A DNA stretch of 64,000 nucleotides. Origin: Betaproteobacteria bacterium (GTDB taxonomy: Bacteria; Pseudomonadota; Gammaproteobacteria; Burkholderiales; Burkholderiaceae_C). The stretch lies in NCBI GenBank assembly GCA_009923315.1, contig RFTU01000002.1:40101-104100 (forward strand), in the 5' to 3' direction. Below are positions 26,133-34,389 of this stretch, piece after piece. Position 1 is the first letter of the stretch; each line of letters begins with the position of its first letter. Made by a program: the position numbers and the translations under genes. The notes under the pieces are model-generated. The model was not told the DNA's origin, made no database searches, and saw only the letters and a program-made list of their open reading frames with translations.

Positions 26133-28672
26133 GGTCCTGTGCTGGGATGGGTCTGGGTGAACGCCCGCTCAACCGCTTCGTCCACATGCTCCACCCAGTG
26201 GACGGTCAGCGACTGGCGGGCCTCCTCGGGGACCTCGGCCCAATCCAGACGGTTGCCCGCGGGCAACAGGACCTGCCTGAGGCCCGCGCGCGCGGCGGCC
26301 AACACCTTGTCCCGTATGCCGCCCACCGGCAGCACCAGGCCGCGCAAGCTGATCTCCCCGGTCACGGCCAATTCATGCGAGACCGCACGACCGGTGAACA
26401 CCGACGCCAGCGCCAGGAACATGGCCAAGCCTGCGCTGGGGCCGTCTTTGGGCACCGCACCAGCGGGCACGTGGACATGCACATCCACGTCCTGGAAGTC
26501 TTGGGCACTCAGGCCCAACCCCCGGGCACGCGCCTTCACCAGGGTCAGCGCCGCCTGAGCGCTTTCGCGCATCACCTCACCCAACTGCCCAGTGAGCAGT
26601 ACCCGGTTGCTGCCCGCCACGCGGGTGGCCTCCACGAACAGGATGTCGCCTCCCATGGGCGTCCAGGCCAAGCCCGTGACCACACCACTGAGGCTGCTGC
26701 GCAGGGCAGACTCGCGGATGTGGCGTGGGGTACCGAGGATCTCGGGCAGGTCCGCCGCCGTCCATTCGGCCGGCGCCTGTCCCTCTTGCGCATAGCTGAA
26801 GGCCGCATGCCGCATCAGCGCGCCCAGGCTGCGTTCCAGCTGACGCACGCCGGCCTCGCGGGTATATCGCTCGATGACCTGCAGCAGCACCTCGTCACCC
26901 AACTGCGCGACGCCCTCGGGAAGGCCGCTCTCGCGACGTTGGCGCGGCAGCAGGTGATGACGGGCGATCTGCAGTTTTTCTTCCGTCGTGTAGCCGTGCA
27001 ACTGAATCACCTCCATGCGGTCGCGAAGCGGCAGCGGGATGGCTTCGAGCACATTGGCCGTGGCGATGAACATCACCGCACTGAGGTCGAAGGGCAAGCC
27101 CAGGTAGTGGTCTCGAAAGCTCGCGTTCTGCGCCGGATCCAACACCTCCAATAGCGCAGCCGTGGGGTCGCCGTGTGCGCTGGCCGACAGCTTGTCGATC
27201 TCGTCGAGCATCAGCACCGCATCGCGCGCACCGCAACGGCGCAGCGTCTGCAGCACCAGGCCTGGCATGGCGCCGATGTAGGTTCGTCGATGGCCGCGGA
27301 TTTCCGATTCGTCGTGAACACCGCCCAGCGACAGACGGCCAAAGGGCCTGTCCAGCGCGCGCGCCATGCTTTGACCGATCGACGTCTTGCCCACCCCGGG
27401 TGGGCCCACCAGGCACAGGATGGGCGCATGCGCATCCGGGCGCAGCTGGCGAACCGCCAGATGCTGCAACAGTTCGCGCTTGATCTTCTCCAAGCCCGTG
27501 TGGTCGGCATCCAGCACCTGCCGCGCGTGGGTCAATACCTGGCTCACCGGTTGCGCCTCGCGCACGGCCACCGACCAGGGCAACTCGGCCACCCACTGCA
27601 ACCAGCCCAGCAGCATCGCGTGTTCACTGGAGGCTGCGGGCAACTGGGTCAAGCGCTGCAGTTCGCCGTCCACTTCTGACTTCACCGATTCGGGCAGGCC
27701 CGCTGCCTCCAGCCGCTCACGCAGGCGCGCAGCTTCCTGCGAGGCCGTGTCGTCTTCACCCAGCTCCTTGCGGATGGCCTGCAGCTGTTCGCGCAGCAAG
27801 GCCCGCCGCTCGCGGTCCTGCAGCTGCTCGCGGGTGCGAAGGCCAATTTCCTGGCTCAGGCGAAGCACCTCCAAGCGGTGTTCCAGGCGGCGCAGGATGC
27901 GCTCCAGGCGTGCGGCCGTATCGGTCATCTCCAGCCAACTCTGCTTTTCAGCCACCTCGGCATCCAACAGGGCGGCCACCGTGTGACCCAAGGGCGCCGG
28001 CGCGCGCGCGGACTGCACGGCGTGCAGCAGCTCGGCCGGCACGCCCGGCAGCAAGCCCAACATTTCGGCTGCGCGCTCACGAAGGCGCAGCGCAGCCGCT
28101 TCAGCCTCCGTACCGGCAGGCCCATCCTCCAGCGGCTCCACGCGAGCCATCAGAAAGGGTTCGGTGAGCAGCCACTCGCGCACCCGAAAGCGTGACAGTC
28201 CCAGACACATCAGATGCTGCGAACCCTCCTGACCTTCGTCAACGGGCCCATAGCGCAGAACCTGCACCAATGTGCCCACCTCGCACAGGTCTTGCGGGCC
28301 CGGCGCATCGACCGTGGCGTCCTTCTGCAGCAGAAAGCCCAGAGGCAATCGATCCGTGGATCGTGGGCTCAAGGGCGAGGGCTCCTGGGAGCCGGCGGCA
28401 TGCCGCGCCTGTTCGATGGCCCGCAGCGAGGCCAGGCGACCCACGCTGACGGGCGTGAGCGCTTGAGGGAAGAGGACCAGATTGCGCATCGGCACGATGG
28501 CCAAGGCGTCGGCAGGCCATGGGCTCAGCGCCTTGGCTTGCCCGGATTCCACTGGGGGCTCCAGTGGGGGATCAGGCGGCGAGGCCGCTCGACCCTCGGC
28601 CCACTGGCCTGAGGGCGATTCGGACAGCGGCCCGGCCTTCGATGGCCGTGAGGGTTCCAGTCGATGATTCAT
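26123..28672 (-). CDS. lon: ATP-dependent Lon protease
   Basis: Lon degrades misfolded and regulatory proteins in the cytoplasm. The 849-residue product has a Pro-rich ~50-residue head, then the LON substrate domain opening with AIVPMRNLVLFPQALTPVSV. The AAA+ module has Walker A GPPGVGKTS near residue 425 and Walker B VLMLDEIDKLS. The S16 protease domain carries the catalytic Ser in KDGPSAGLAM near 745 and the Lys in GGIRDKVLAA near 787. It is longer at the N terminus and more divergent in its LON domain than housekeeping Lon, and no clpX or hupB is adjacent as is usual for housekeeping lon. A second, specialised Lon is therefore likely. An upstream ATG would add 16 residues. Confidence 0.93.
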   Translation of the reverse strand: MNHRLEPSRPSKAGPLSESPSGQWAEGRAASPPDPPLEPPVESGQAKALSPWPADALAIVPMRNLVLFPQALTPVSVGRLASLRAIEQARHAAGSQEPSPLSPRSTDRLPLGFLLQKDATVDAPGPQDLCEVGTLVQVLRYGPVDEGQEGSQHLMCLGLSRFRVREWLLTEPFLMARVEPLEDGPAGTEAEAAALRLRERAAEMLGLLPGVPAELLHAVQSARAPAPLGHTVAALLDAEVAEKQSWLEMTDTAARLERILRRLEHRLEVLRLSQEIGLRTREQLQDRERRALLREQLQAIRKELGEDDTASQEAARLRERLEAAGLPESVKSEVDGELQRLTQLPAASSEHAMLLGWLQWVAELPWSVAVREAQPVSQVLTHARQVLDADHTGLEKIKRELLQHLAVRQLRPDAHAPILCLVGPPGVGKTSIGQSMARALDRPFGRLSLGGVHDESEIRGHRRTYIGAMPGLVLQTLRRCGARDAVLMLDEIDKLSASAHGDPTAALLEVLDPAQNASFRDHYLGLPFDLSAVMFIATANVLEAIPLPLRDRMEVIQLHGYTTEEKLQIARHHLLPRQRRESGLPEGVAQLGDEVLLQVIERYTREAGVRQLERSLGALMRHAAFSYAQEGQAPAEWTAADLPEILGTPRHIRESALRSSLSGVVTGLAWTPMGGDILFVEATRVAGSNRVLLTGQLGEVMRESAQAALTLVKARARGLGLSAQDFQDVDVHVHVPAGAVPKDGPSAGLAMFLALASVFTGRAVSHELAVTGEISLRGLVLPVGGIRDKVLAAARAGLRQVLLPAGNRLDWAEVPEEARQSLTVHWVEHVDEAVERAFTQTHPSTGPPG

Positions 28673-28695
28673 GCGCCCCACTCTAAGAAGACCGC

Positions 28696-28721
28696 CTGTG
28701 GGGCGGTTGATCCGCTGCAAG
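28696..28721 (-). promoter_or_regulatory. Sigma32-like heat-shock promoter of lon
   Basis: On the minus strand CTTGCAG (28721-28715) and CCCCACAG (28703-28696) are separated by 11 bases and lie about 25-50 bases before the lon ATG. The sigma32 consensus is CTTGAAA, 11-16 bases, CCCCATNT. Each half matches at five of seven specified positions. Lon is a classic sigma32 target, which supports the reading. Confidence 0.42.
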
Positions 28722-28871
28722 CGGCCGTGGGTTCAGGCGCACGCCAGCGTGCGCTGGCCCGGCCTGCTTGGGCTCGGCTTGATCGACCACAAGGCTTCAG
28801 CGTTCGGTGCTGCCCCAATGGAGCTTGTCAGCGGCCATTTCAACCGACCCATCATCAGGAGGACTTCAGCC

Positions 28872-29435
28872 ATGAACAATGTCGGCAGCATCTGCCAGCA
28901 CCACGTGGTCACCATCGACAGCGATTGCAGCATCCAGGAAGCGGCTCAGCACATGCGCGAACACCACGTCGGCGCATTGGTGGTCACCACCGAAGAAGAA
29001 GGCTTGACAGCCAATGCCACCCGCGTGTGCGGCGTCATCACCGACCGCGACCTGGCGGTGGAGGCCCTGGCCCGTGGTCTGGACCCGCAAGGCATCACCG
29101 TGGGCACCTTGATCAGCGGGAAGGCGGTGGCCGTTCCCAGCCAGGCCAGCGTGGCCGAAGCGATCGCGGTGATGAGGCAAGAAGGCGTGCGCCGCGTGCT
29201 GGTCACCGGGCCACAGCGGCAGCTCAGCGGTGTCTTGTCGCTTGATGATGTCGTGGGGGCCTTGGCTGAAGACTTGGGTGACTTGGCCGAGTCCATGCGG
29301 CGCGGACTGGCGCGTGAATCGCTCACGCGCCGGCCACTGGAAGGCAATGGACAGGGTCTGGTTCAGGTGCCCCTAGAGGCACTGTCAGGGCCCTGGCGCG
29401 CCATCGCCACCCTGGGCGCGGGCAGCGGGGGCTGA
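28872..29435 (+). CDS. CBS-domain pair protein
   Basis: A 187-residue cytoplasmic protein made of two CBS motifs (about 8-65 and 75-130), each ending in the usual pattern: GVITDRDLAVEAL in the first and GVLSLDDVVGAL in the second. CBS pairs bind adenine nucleotides such as AMP or ATP and act as energy or stress sensors. About 45 residues follow without recognisable domain. AGGAGG at 28857-28862 fixes the ATG at 28872. It is divergent from lon with a 199-base gap and convergent with the Fnr-like gene. Stand-alone CBS proteins of this type often belong to low-oxygen or stress regulons; partner unknown. Confidence 0.85.
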   Translation: MNNVGSICQHHVVTIDSDCSIQEAAQHMREHHVGALVVTTEEEGLTANATRVCGVITDRDLAVEALARGLDPQGITVGTLISGKAVAVPSQASVAEAIAVMRQEGVRRVLVTGPQRQLSGVLSLDDVVGALAEDLGDLAESMRRGLARESLTRRPLEGNGQGLVQVPLEALSGPWRAIATLGAGSGG

Positions 29436-29458
29436 ACCCGCTTCAGGACCCGCGGGGC

Positions 29459-30313
29459 TCAGACCGGGATGCCCAGCCCATGGCCATCCGCCCCGTTGTG
29501 CGGCGCCACGCCTGGGCCCAAGCGCGCCATCTCCTGTACGCGCGCGCGGCGGGTGGCGCCCCCGCGGCCGCCCGGCGGTTTGATGGCCGGGCCGCGGGTC
29601 ACGCGCTTGAAGCGCTCCAGGCCATCGGGGTCGAGAATCTCGATCTCGCGGTGCTGCACGTCGATGTAGCCCCAATCCGACAGTGCGGTGAGGGAGCGGC
29701 TGACGGTTTCGTGCGCAATGCCCAGATGGCTGGCAATGTCGCGGCGGCTCATGCGCAGCACCATGCGACGCGCCGAGTAGCCTTGTTCGGCCTGGCGGGC
29801 GATCAGCTGCAGCAAAAAGCGAGCGAGCCGTACTTCGGCACCCACAGCGGCCATCACCTCCAAGGTCATGTTCTTGCGGCGGATCTCCCGACCACTGGCC
29901 AGGAAAATCAATTGCTCCAGTGCCGGGACCTGGCGTGCCGCATTCAGCAGTTCACGGAAGGAGGCGATGGCCACGGTCGCATCCTCCAGGGCCACGGCGT
30001 CACCGCCGTACATCCCATCGCTCAGGCCATCCAAGCCGATCACATCGCCACGCGCCAAGAAGCCTTGGACGAGTTCGTAGCCGTCGGGGTCGGTGTGCAC
30101 CGACTTGAAGGAACCCGCACTGATGAAGTACAGGCTCTCGAAGGGCGCGCCCTCATGCGTCACCAAGGTGCCCGTGCGCACCCGGCGCATCGGAAAGACG
30201 ATCTGGTCCGATCGCGGCCCTACCTCATGGGACACACCCATCCAGCGCAACAAGTCTGATCCCGTGCAACGAGCCGATTGCAGTGCGCCTGTTCCATCCA
30301 TGCGATTGTCCAT
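29459..30313 (-). CDS. Crp/Fnr-family regulator with Fnr-type reading head, no Fe-S cysteines
   Basis: A 284-residue regulator. The cyclic-nucleotide-fold sensor occupies about 35-145 (ESLYFISAGSFKSVHTDPDG). The helix-turn-helix near 190-230 reads SRRDIASHLGIAHETVSRSL; the ETVSR recognition helix has the Glu and Arg spacing that in Fnr reads TTGAT half-sites. Only one cysteine (Cys16) precedes the sensor, so the Fnr oxygen-labile 4Fe-4S ligand set is absent and the signal is unknown. A ~45-residue basic, Gly-rich tail extends past the usual end. The ATG at 30313 is fixed by AGGAGG eight bases upstream on this strand. A TTGAT-type site lies in its promoter region. Confidence 0.88.
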   Translation of the reverse strand: MDNRMDGTGALQSARCTGSDLLRWMGVSHEVGPRSDQIVFPMRRVRTGTLVTHEGAPFESLYFISAGSFKSVHTDPDGYELVQGFLARGDVIGLDGLSDGMYGGDAVALEDATVAIASFRELLNAARQVPALEQLIFLASGREIRRKNMTLEVMAAVGAEVRLARFLLQLIARQAEQGYSARRMVLRMSRRDIASHLGIAHETVSRSLTALSDWGYIDVQHREIEILDPDGLERFKRVTRGPAIKPPGGRGGATRRARVQEMARLGPGVAPHNGADGHGLGIPV

Positions 30314-30447
30314 CTCCACTCCTCCTGTTGATTGATGGTGCATTGAGCAGGCTGTAGGTTCGCTGCAAGGCGCGAATCTGAACATCGGCCGTTGGCGCGA
30401 CAGGAAGCGGGAATCCAGGGACTGATTCGGTGGGTGTCGTCCGGCCT

Positions 30448-30461
30448 TTGATCGGAATCGT
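30448..30461. promoter_or_regulatory. Partial Fnr/Dnr-type box
   Basis: TTGATCGGAATCGT has a perfect TTGAT half and ATC of the opposite ATCAA half, at the Fnr spacing of four bases. It lies between the divergent Fnr-like regulator gene and the response regulator gene, 135 and 105 bases from their starts. The rest of the 252-base gap has an AT-rich patch near 30490-30530 with TTGACG and GATAAT elements, but their spacing (20) is too long for a confident sigma70 promoter. Confidence 0.35.
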
Positions 30462-30565
30462 CCTACAGGCGAATACACGGTTACATCACTCAGAAATTGA
30501 CGCAATGCAGCATTAAATGGCCGATAATCAGCAAACTGAGCACTCCACAGCACAAGGAGTTCGGA

Positions 30566-31330
30566 ATGTCGTCTGCCATGCTCAATCTGCCAGCGCCCAC
30601 CGGAAGAGGGACGTCGTTGGTATTGGCCGATGACCACCGGCTGATTCGTGAAGGCATACGGCGAATCCTGGAAGGTCACCCCGACCTGGAGGTGGTCGGC
30701 GAGGCCGATGATGGACATCAGCTGCTGTCCTTGGCGCGCCAGACCGGCGCCCATGTGGCCATCATCGATCTCAACATGCCGGGGCTTTCCGGTATGAACC
30801 TGATTCGCCGCATCCGGCAAGAGATCCCGGGGTGTGCGGTGCTGGTGCTGTCCATGTACGGCGAAGAGCTCTACGCCATGCGAGCCTTGAAGTCCGGCGC
30901 CCAGGGCTACCTGACCAAGGACTCGGCCACCGACGAACTGGTCCTGGCTGTGCGCAAGGTGGCCGCGGGTGGCTGCTACCTGTCGCGTCGAATGGCGGAA
31001 AGGGTGGCGATGTCTCTGGCTCATCAGGACGATGTCCCGCGTCACGAGCAGCTGACCGATCGTGAATTTGAGGTCTTCCGCTACATCGTCGCTGGCCAGC
31101 GCATCAGTGAGATCTCGCGCGCCATTCACCTGTCGGTCAAGACGGTGAGCACGCACAAGAGCCGAATCCTGCAGAAGATGCAGCTCGACAGCACGGCTGC
31201 GCTGATCCGCTACGGCCTGGAGAACCGGCTGTTTCCCGAGCCGGGGGCGTCATCAGATCCGCACCATGTCGAGCGCGTGATGCCGCGCCGCATGCAGGCG
31301 CATCCCACCCAGGGTACTCTGAGCTTCTGA
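30566..31330 (+). CDS. NarL/FixJ-family response regulator
   Basis: A 254-residue two-component output protein. The receiver domain (about 16-130) has the acidic pair Asp22-Asp23, phosphoacceptor Asp68 in AIIDLNMPGLSGM and Lys118 in GYLTKDS. A LuxR-type helix-turn-helix follows (about 170-235: LTDREFEVFRYIVAGQRISE, then HLSVKTVSTHKSRILQKM). AAGGAG before the ATG at 30566 fixes the start. No histidine kinase is encoded nearby, so it is an orphan by position. Its neighbours suggest a stress or energy-state input, but this is inference. The C-terminal 25 residues are not part of the domain. Confidence 0.9.
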   Translation: MSSAMLNLPAPTGRGTSLVLADDHRLIREGIRRILEGHPDLEVVGEADDGHQLLSLARQTGAHVAIIDLNMPGLSGMNLIRRIRQEIPGCAVLVLSMYGEELYAMRALKSGAQGYLTKDSATDELVLAVRKVAAGGCYLSRRMAERVAMSLAHQDDVPRHEQLTDREFEVFRYIVAGQRISEISRAIHLSVKTVSTHKSRILQKMQLDSTAALIRYGLENRLFPEPGASSDPHHVERVMPRRMQAHPTQGTLSF

Positions 31331-31339
31331 TCGGACTCA

Positions 31340-31354
31340 ATGCCCACCGGGCAT
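31340..31354 (+). terminator. Short hairpin after the response regulator gene
   Basis: ATGCCC and GGGCAT form a perfect 6-pair stem around ACC, ten bases past the stop codon. No T-run follows, so it may be a weak terminator or an operator for the next gene, which starts 65 bases later. Confidence 0.35.
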
Positions 31355-31418
31355 AGGTCTTCATACTGGGACGTACAGCCACTTGAGGGCTGCAACCTGG
31401 CCCCATGATGGAGACTCC

Positions 31419-32141
31419 ATGCCACGCGCCGACAGCAAATCCCGCCCCACGGCCACCCGCCGAGGCAACGCTCTTCGAACCAAGCCCGGTGCCTACGATG
31501 CATCTGCCTCGCCAGACGCTGTTGGCTCACGTGCGCCAGAAACCGCATCGGGCGCGAGTCGTCGTCCGGGTGTAGCCACCGGAAACGGCCACGAGACACG
31601 AGAGGCTGGCGGTGGCGTCAAGGTCAGCCCCAAGAACGCGGATGGGCATGAGACCCTGCCGGGATGGGCGGGCCAGCTCCGCCTACCGATGTCATGGGGC
31701 CTGCAAACCCTGATGCTGATGCTTCATGCGGGCGAAGAGTTTCAGCGCGCTCAGCTGGACTGCTTGCATCTGGCACTCAAGCGGCACGAACACGCACACC
31801 AGCGTCTGCTGTCCTGTGAAGATACCGCTGAGATGGCCAGCGTGCAGGCCGATCTCCTGCGCTTTGATACGGCCAACCTGACGCAGCTGTCACAGCGCTG
31901 CATGGACACTGGCGTGCACCTGAACACCGACCTCGCGCGCCTGGTCGCCCAGGCGATGGACGGTAGCCGACATCACCTGATGCGCTCGACCTTCGAAGGC
32001 TTCCAAAGTGGCCTGCGCACGGGCTTTCGGCCACTGGATGAAATCTTTTCAGCGCCCATCCTTCGTGAGCTGATGATGCCCAAGACGGCCATGGCTCAGA
32101 CGGCAAGCGCGCAGGCTGCCACGGCACAGGCGGCGCAGTGA
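31419..32141 (+). CDS. Phasin-like hypothetical protein
   Basis: A 240-residue protein with no enzyme motif. Residues 1-75 are basic and polar, probably disordered. The region from about 85 to 200 is a long, amphipathic helical stretch (for example QRAQLDCLHLALKRHEHAHQ and MASVQADLLRFDTANLTQLS) resembling phasins, which coat polyhydroxyalkanoate granules. The last 20 residues are an Ala/Gln/Thr run (TASAQAATAQAAQ), as phasin tails often are. GGAG precedes the ATG at 31419. No phaC or phaB lies nearby. The assignment is from general resemblance only. Confidence 0.5.
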   Translation: MPRADSKSRPTATRRGNALRTKPGAYDASASPDAVGSRAPETASGASRRPGVATGNGHETREAGGGVKVSPKNADGHETLPGWAGQLRLPMSWGLQTLMLMLHAGEEFQRAQLDCLHLALKRHEHAHQRLLSCEDTAEMASVQADLLRFDTANLTQLSQRCMDTGVHLNTDLARLVAQAMDGSRHHLMRSTFEGFQSGLRTGFRPLDEIFSAPILRELMMPKTAMAQTASAQAATAQAAQ

Positions 32142-32153
32142 TTCCCGAGGGCC

Positions 32154-34208
32154 TCAGCGCTTGGCCACCAGGGTGAGGATGTCGTAGCTGGCCACCACCT
32201 CCCCGTGTTGGTTGGTGACCTCGACATCCCAAGCCACCACGCCCTGTCCCTTGCCGTCAACGCCCACCTTCATGCGGTCGATCTTGCGTTTGGCCGTCAG
32301 GCGCGCACGGATGGTGTCGCCCAGTGCCACCGGCTTGGTGAAGCGCAGCGTATCCAAGCCGTAGTTGGCCAGCAAGGGGCCCGGCGCGGTCCACACGAAG
32401 AGCCCCGCTGCGGCCGAGAGCACCAGATAGCCGTGCGCGATGCGCTGGCCAAAGGGCGAAGCCTTGGCGGCCACCTCGTCAAAGTGCATGTAGAAGGTGT
32501 CTCCGGTGAGCTCACCGAAGGCCTGCACATCGTCGGCCGTGATGGTGCGCGGCGCTGTCAGCAGGCTCTCGCCGATCTGCAGGTCCTCGAAGACCTTGCG
32601 CATCGGGTGCACATCGGTATGGAGCGGTGTCGCACCGCGCACATACTCGCCCGTCACCGCCATCACCATGTCAGGCGAGCCCTGGATGGCGCTGCGCTGC
32701 AGGTTGTGCTTGACCGCGCGGATGCCGCCGAGTTCTTCACCGCCACCGGCACGGCCCGGGCCACCGTGCTTGAGGTACGGCAGTGGCGAACCGTGTCCGG
32801 TGGATTCGGCGGAGGCCTTGGCATCCAGAATGTGCAGGCGGCCGTGCAGCGCGGCGGCCTGGGGCACCACGCGAGCCGCCACCGCAGGGGTTTTGGTGAT
32901 GAGTGAGCCCACCAGGCTGCCCTGGCCTCGCGCGGCCAGCGCCACAGCCTCGTCCAGATCGTCGTAAGGCATCAGGGTGCTGACCGGGCCAAAGGCTTCG
33001 ATGTCGTGCACCTCCCTGACATCCAGCGGACGTGCACAGGCCAGCAGCGTGGGGCTGAAGAAGGCGCCTTCGCCCACCCCCTGGCCGCGCGGTGCGAAGC
33101 CATCACGCTCGCCGTACACCAGACTCATGTGCGGGGCGGCCAACAGCTGTCGCACGCGGTCGGCCACATCGGACTGCTGCCCCTTGGAGGCCAGGGCGCC
33201 CATCTTCACGCCCTCAAGCGCAGGGTCGCCCACCACCACCTTGGACAGTCGATCGCGCAAACGCTGGGCCACGGCATCCAGATGCCGACGCGGCACGATG
33301 GCACGGCGGATGGCGGTGCACTTCTGGCCGGCCTTGACCGTCATCTCTCGCGCCACTTCCTTCACGTACAGGTCAAACTCCGGGTCGTCCGGCGTCACAT
33401 CGTCGGCCAAGATGGCGCAATTCAGTGAGTCCGCTTCGGCATTGAAGGGGATGCCGTGCTGGAGCAGATGCGGCCGCGCACGCAGCATCGCGGCGGTGTC
33501 GGCACTGCCGGTGAAGGTCACCATGTCTTGGCCGTTCAAGCGGTCCAGCAAGTCGCCTGTGCCGCCGATCACCAGTTGAATCGCACCTTCGGGCAGGAGC
33601 CCGGACTCCAGCATCAGGCGCACCATGGCCTCGGTCAGGTAACTGGTGGCCGTGGCTGGCTTGCCGATGCAGGGCTGGCCGGCCAGAAAGCCGGGTGCGA
33701 ACTTTTCCAGCAGGCCCCAGATGGGGAAGTTGAAGGCGTTGATGTGAACGGCCAGGCCACGTCGCGGGGCCAGGATGTGCGTCCCCACGAACTGACCGCC
33801 CTTGCCCAAGGTGACCACGGGGCCCTCATGCACCACGTTGCCTGAAGGCAGCTCGCTGCTGCCGATGCTGGCATAGGCGAAGAGCGTGCCGGTGCCGCCT
33901 TCGATATCGATCCAGCTGTCGTGGCGTGTGGCGCCCGTGTGGGCGGAGATGGCGTAGAGCTCTTCCTTGCGGCTACCGAGGTACTTGGCCAGGGCCTTCA
34001 AGATGGCCGCACGCTGCTGAAAGTCGAGCTTGAGCAGTTCAGGAACGCCCACGGTGCGGGCATGGTGCACGGCCGCCTCGAAGTCCAAGCCTTCGGCATG
34101 GGTGTGGGCCACCACCTGGCCACGGACGGCACTGCGCAGTGCGGCGGCCGGCTCTTGGCCGACCCACTGGCCGGCGATGAAACTCTGGAGAACGTGGGGG
34201 CTGGTCAT
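32154..34208 (-). CDS. paaZ: Bifunctional oxepin-CoA hydrolase/3-oxo-5,6-dehydrosuberyl-CoA semialdehyde dehydrogenase PaaZ
   Basis: PaaZ opens the oxepin-CoA ring and oxidises the resulting aldehyde with NADP in phenylacetate catabolism. The 684-residue protein has an aldehyde dehydrogenase domain (about 1-520, FIAGQWVGQ at the start, catalytic Cys in KAGQKCTAIRRAIVPRR) and a C-terminal MaoC-like hotdog hydratase domain (about 540-684: GDTFYMHFDEVAAKASPFG then RIAHGYLVLSAAAGLFV). Both domains are intact, so both steps should be carried out by one protein. It is the last paa gene on this strand and is separated from the preceding gene by two hairpins, so it may have its own promoter. The ATG at 34208 begins the family match. 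Confidence 0.93.
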   Translation of the reverse strand: MTSPHVLQSFIAGQWVGQEPAAALRSAVRGQVVAHTHAEGLDFEAAVHHARTVGVPELLKLDFQQRAAILKALAKYLGSRKEELYAISAHTGATRHDSWIDIEGGTGTLFAYASIGSSELPSGNVVHEGPVVTLGKGGQFVGTHILAPRRGLAVHINAFNFPIWGLLEKFAPGFLAGQPCIGKPATATSYLTEAMVRLMLESGLLPEGAIQLVIGGTGDLLDRLNGQDMVTFTGSADTAAMLRARPHLLQHGIPFNAEADSLNCAILADDVTPDDPEFDLYVKEVAREMTVKAGQKCTAIRRAIVPRRHLDAVAQRLRDRLSKVVVGDPALEGVKMGALASKGQQSDVADRVRQLLAAPHMSLVYGERDGFAPRGQGVGEGAFFSPTLLACARPLDVREVHDIEAFGPVSTLMPYDDLDEAVALAARGQGSLVGSLITKTPAVAARVVPQAAALHGRLHILDAKASAESTGHGSPLPYLKHGGPGRAGGGEELGGIRAVKHNLQRSAIQGSPDMVMAVTGEYVRGATPLHTDVHPMRKVFEDLQIGESLLTAPRTITADDVQAFGELTGDTFYMHFDEVAAKASPFGQRIAHGYLVLSAAAGLFVWTAPGPLLANYGLDTLRFTKPVALGDTIRARLTAKRKIDRMKVGVDGKGQGVVAWDVEVTNQHGEVVASYDILTLVAKR

Positions 34209-34291
34209 GGCGATGGTCTTGTCAAACAGGTGTAGCCGAGAGTCGGTTGCGCCGCACCCCTGGTGCAGCGCGAGCGTCTGAAACAACGCGA

Positions 34292-34313
34292 CCCCGGCGG
34301 GTGACCGCCGGGG
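34292..34313 (-). terminator. GC-rich perfect hairpin between the binding-protein gene and paaZ
   Basis: CCCCGGCGG and CCGCCGGGG pair perfectly around a four-base loop. On the minus strand a moderately T-rich stretch (GTTGTTT) follows. It is the second of two tandem hairpins here and lies 83 bases before the paaZ start. Confidence 0.5.
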
Positions 34314-34323
34314 CCGCGCATGA

Positions 34324-34345
34324 GAAAAGCGCGGTTGGGCCGCGC
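34324..34345 (-). terminator. Intrinsic terminator after the periplasmic binding protein gene
   Basis: On the minus strand GCGCGG, a five-base loop, CCGCGC and then TTTTC make a short but classical hairpin plus T-run, 45 bases after the binding-protein stop. It would end or reduce transcription of the paa operon before paaZ. Confidence 0.55.
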
Positions 34346-34389
34346 AGATTCAAGGGTGCTGCATCAACAGCGGAATGCACGCCGTGGCA

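Noticed and set aside
30314-31156. Extension of the Crp/Fnr frame upstream of 30313
   Set aside because: AGGAGG directly precedes the ATG at 30313, and the extension runs antisense through the response regulator gene.
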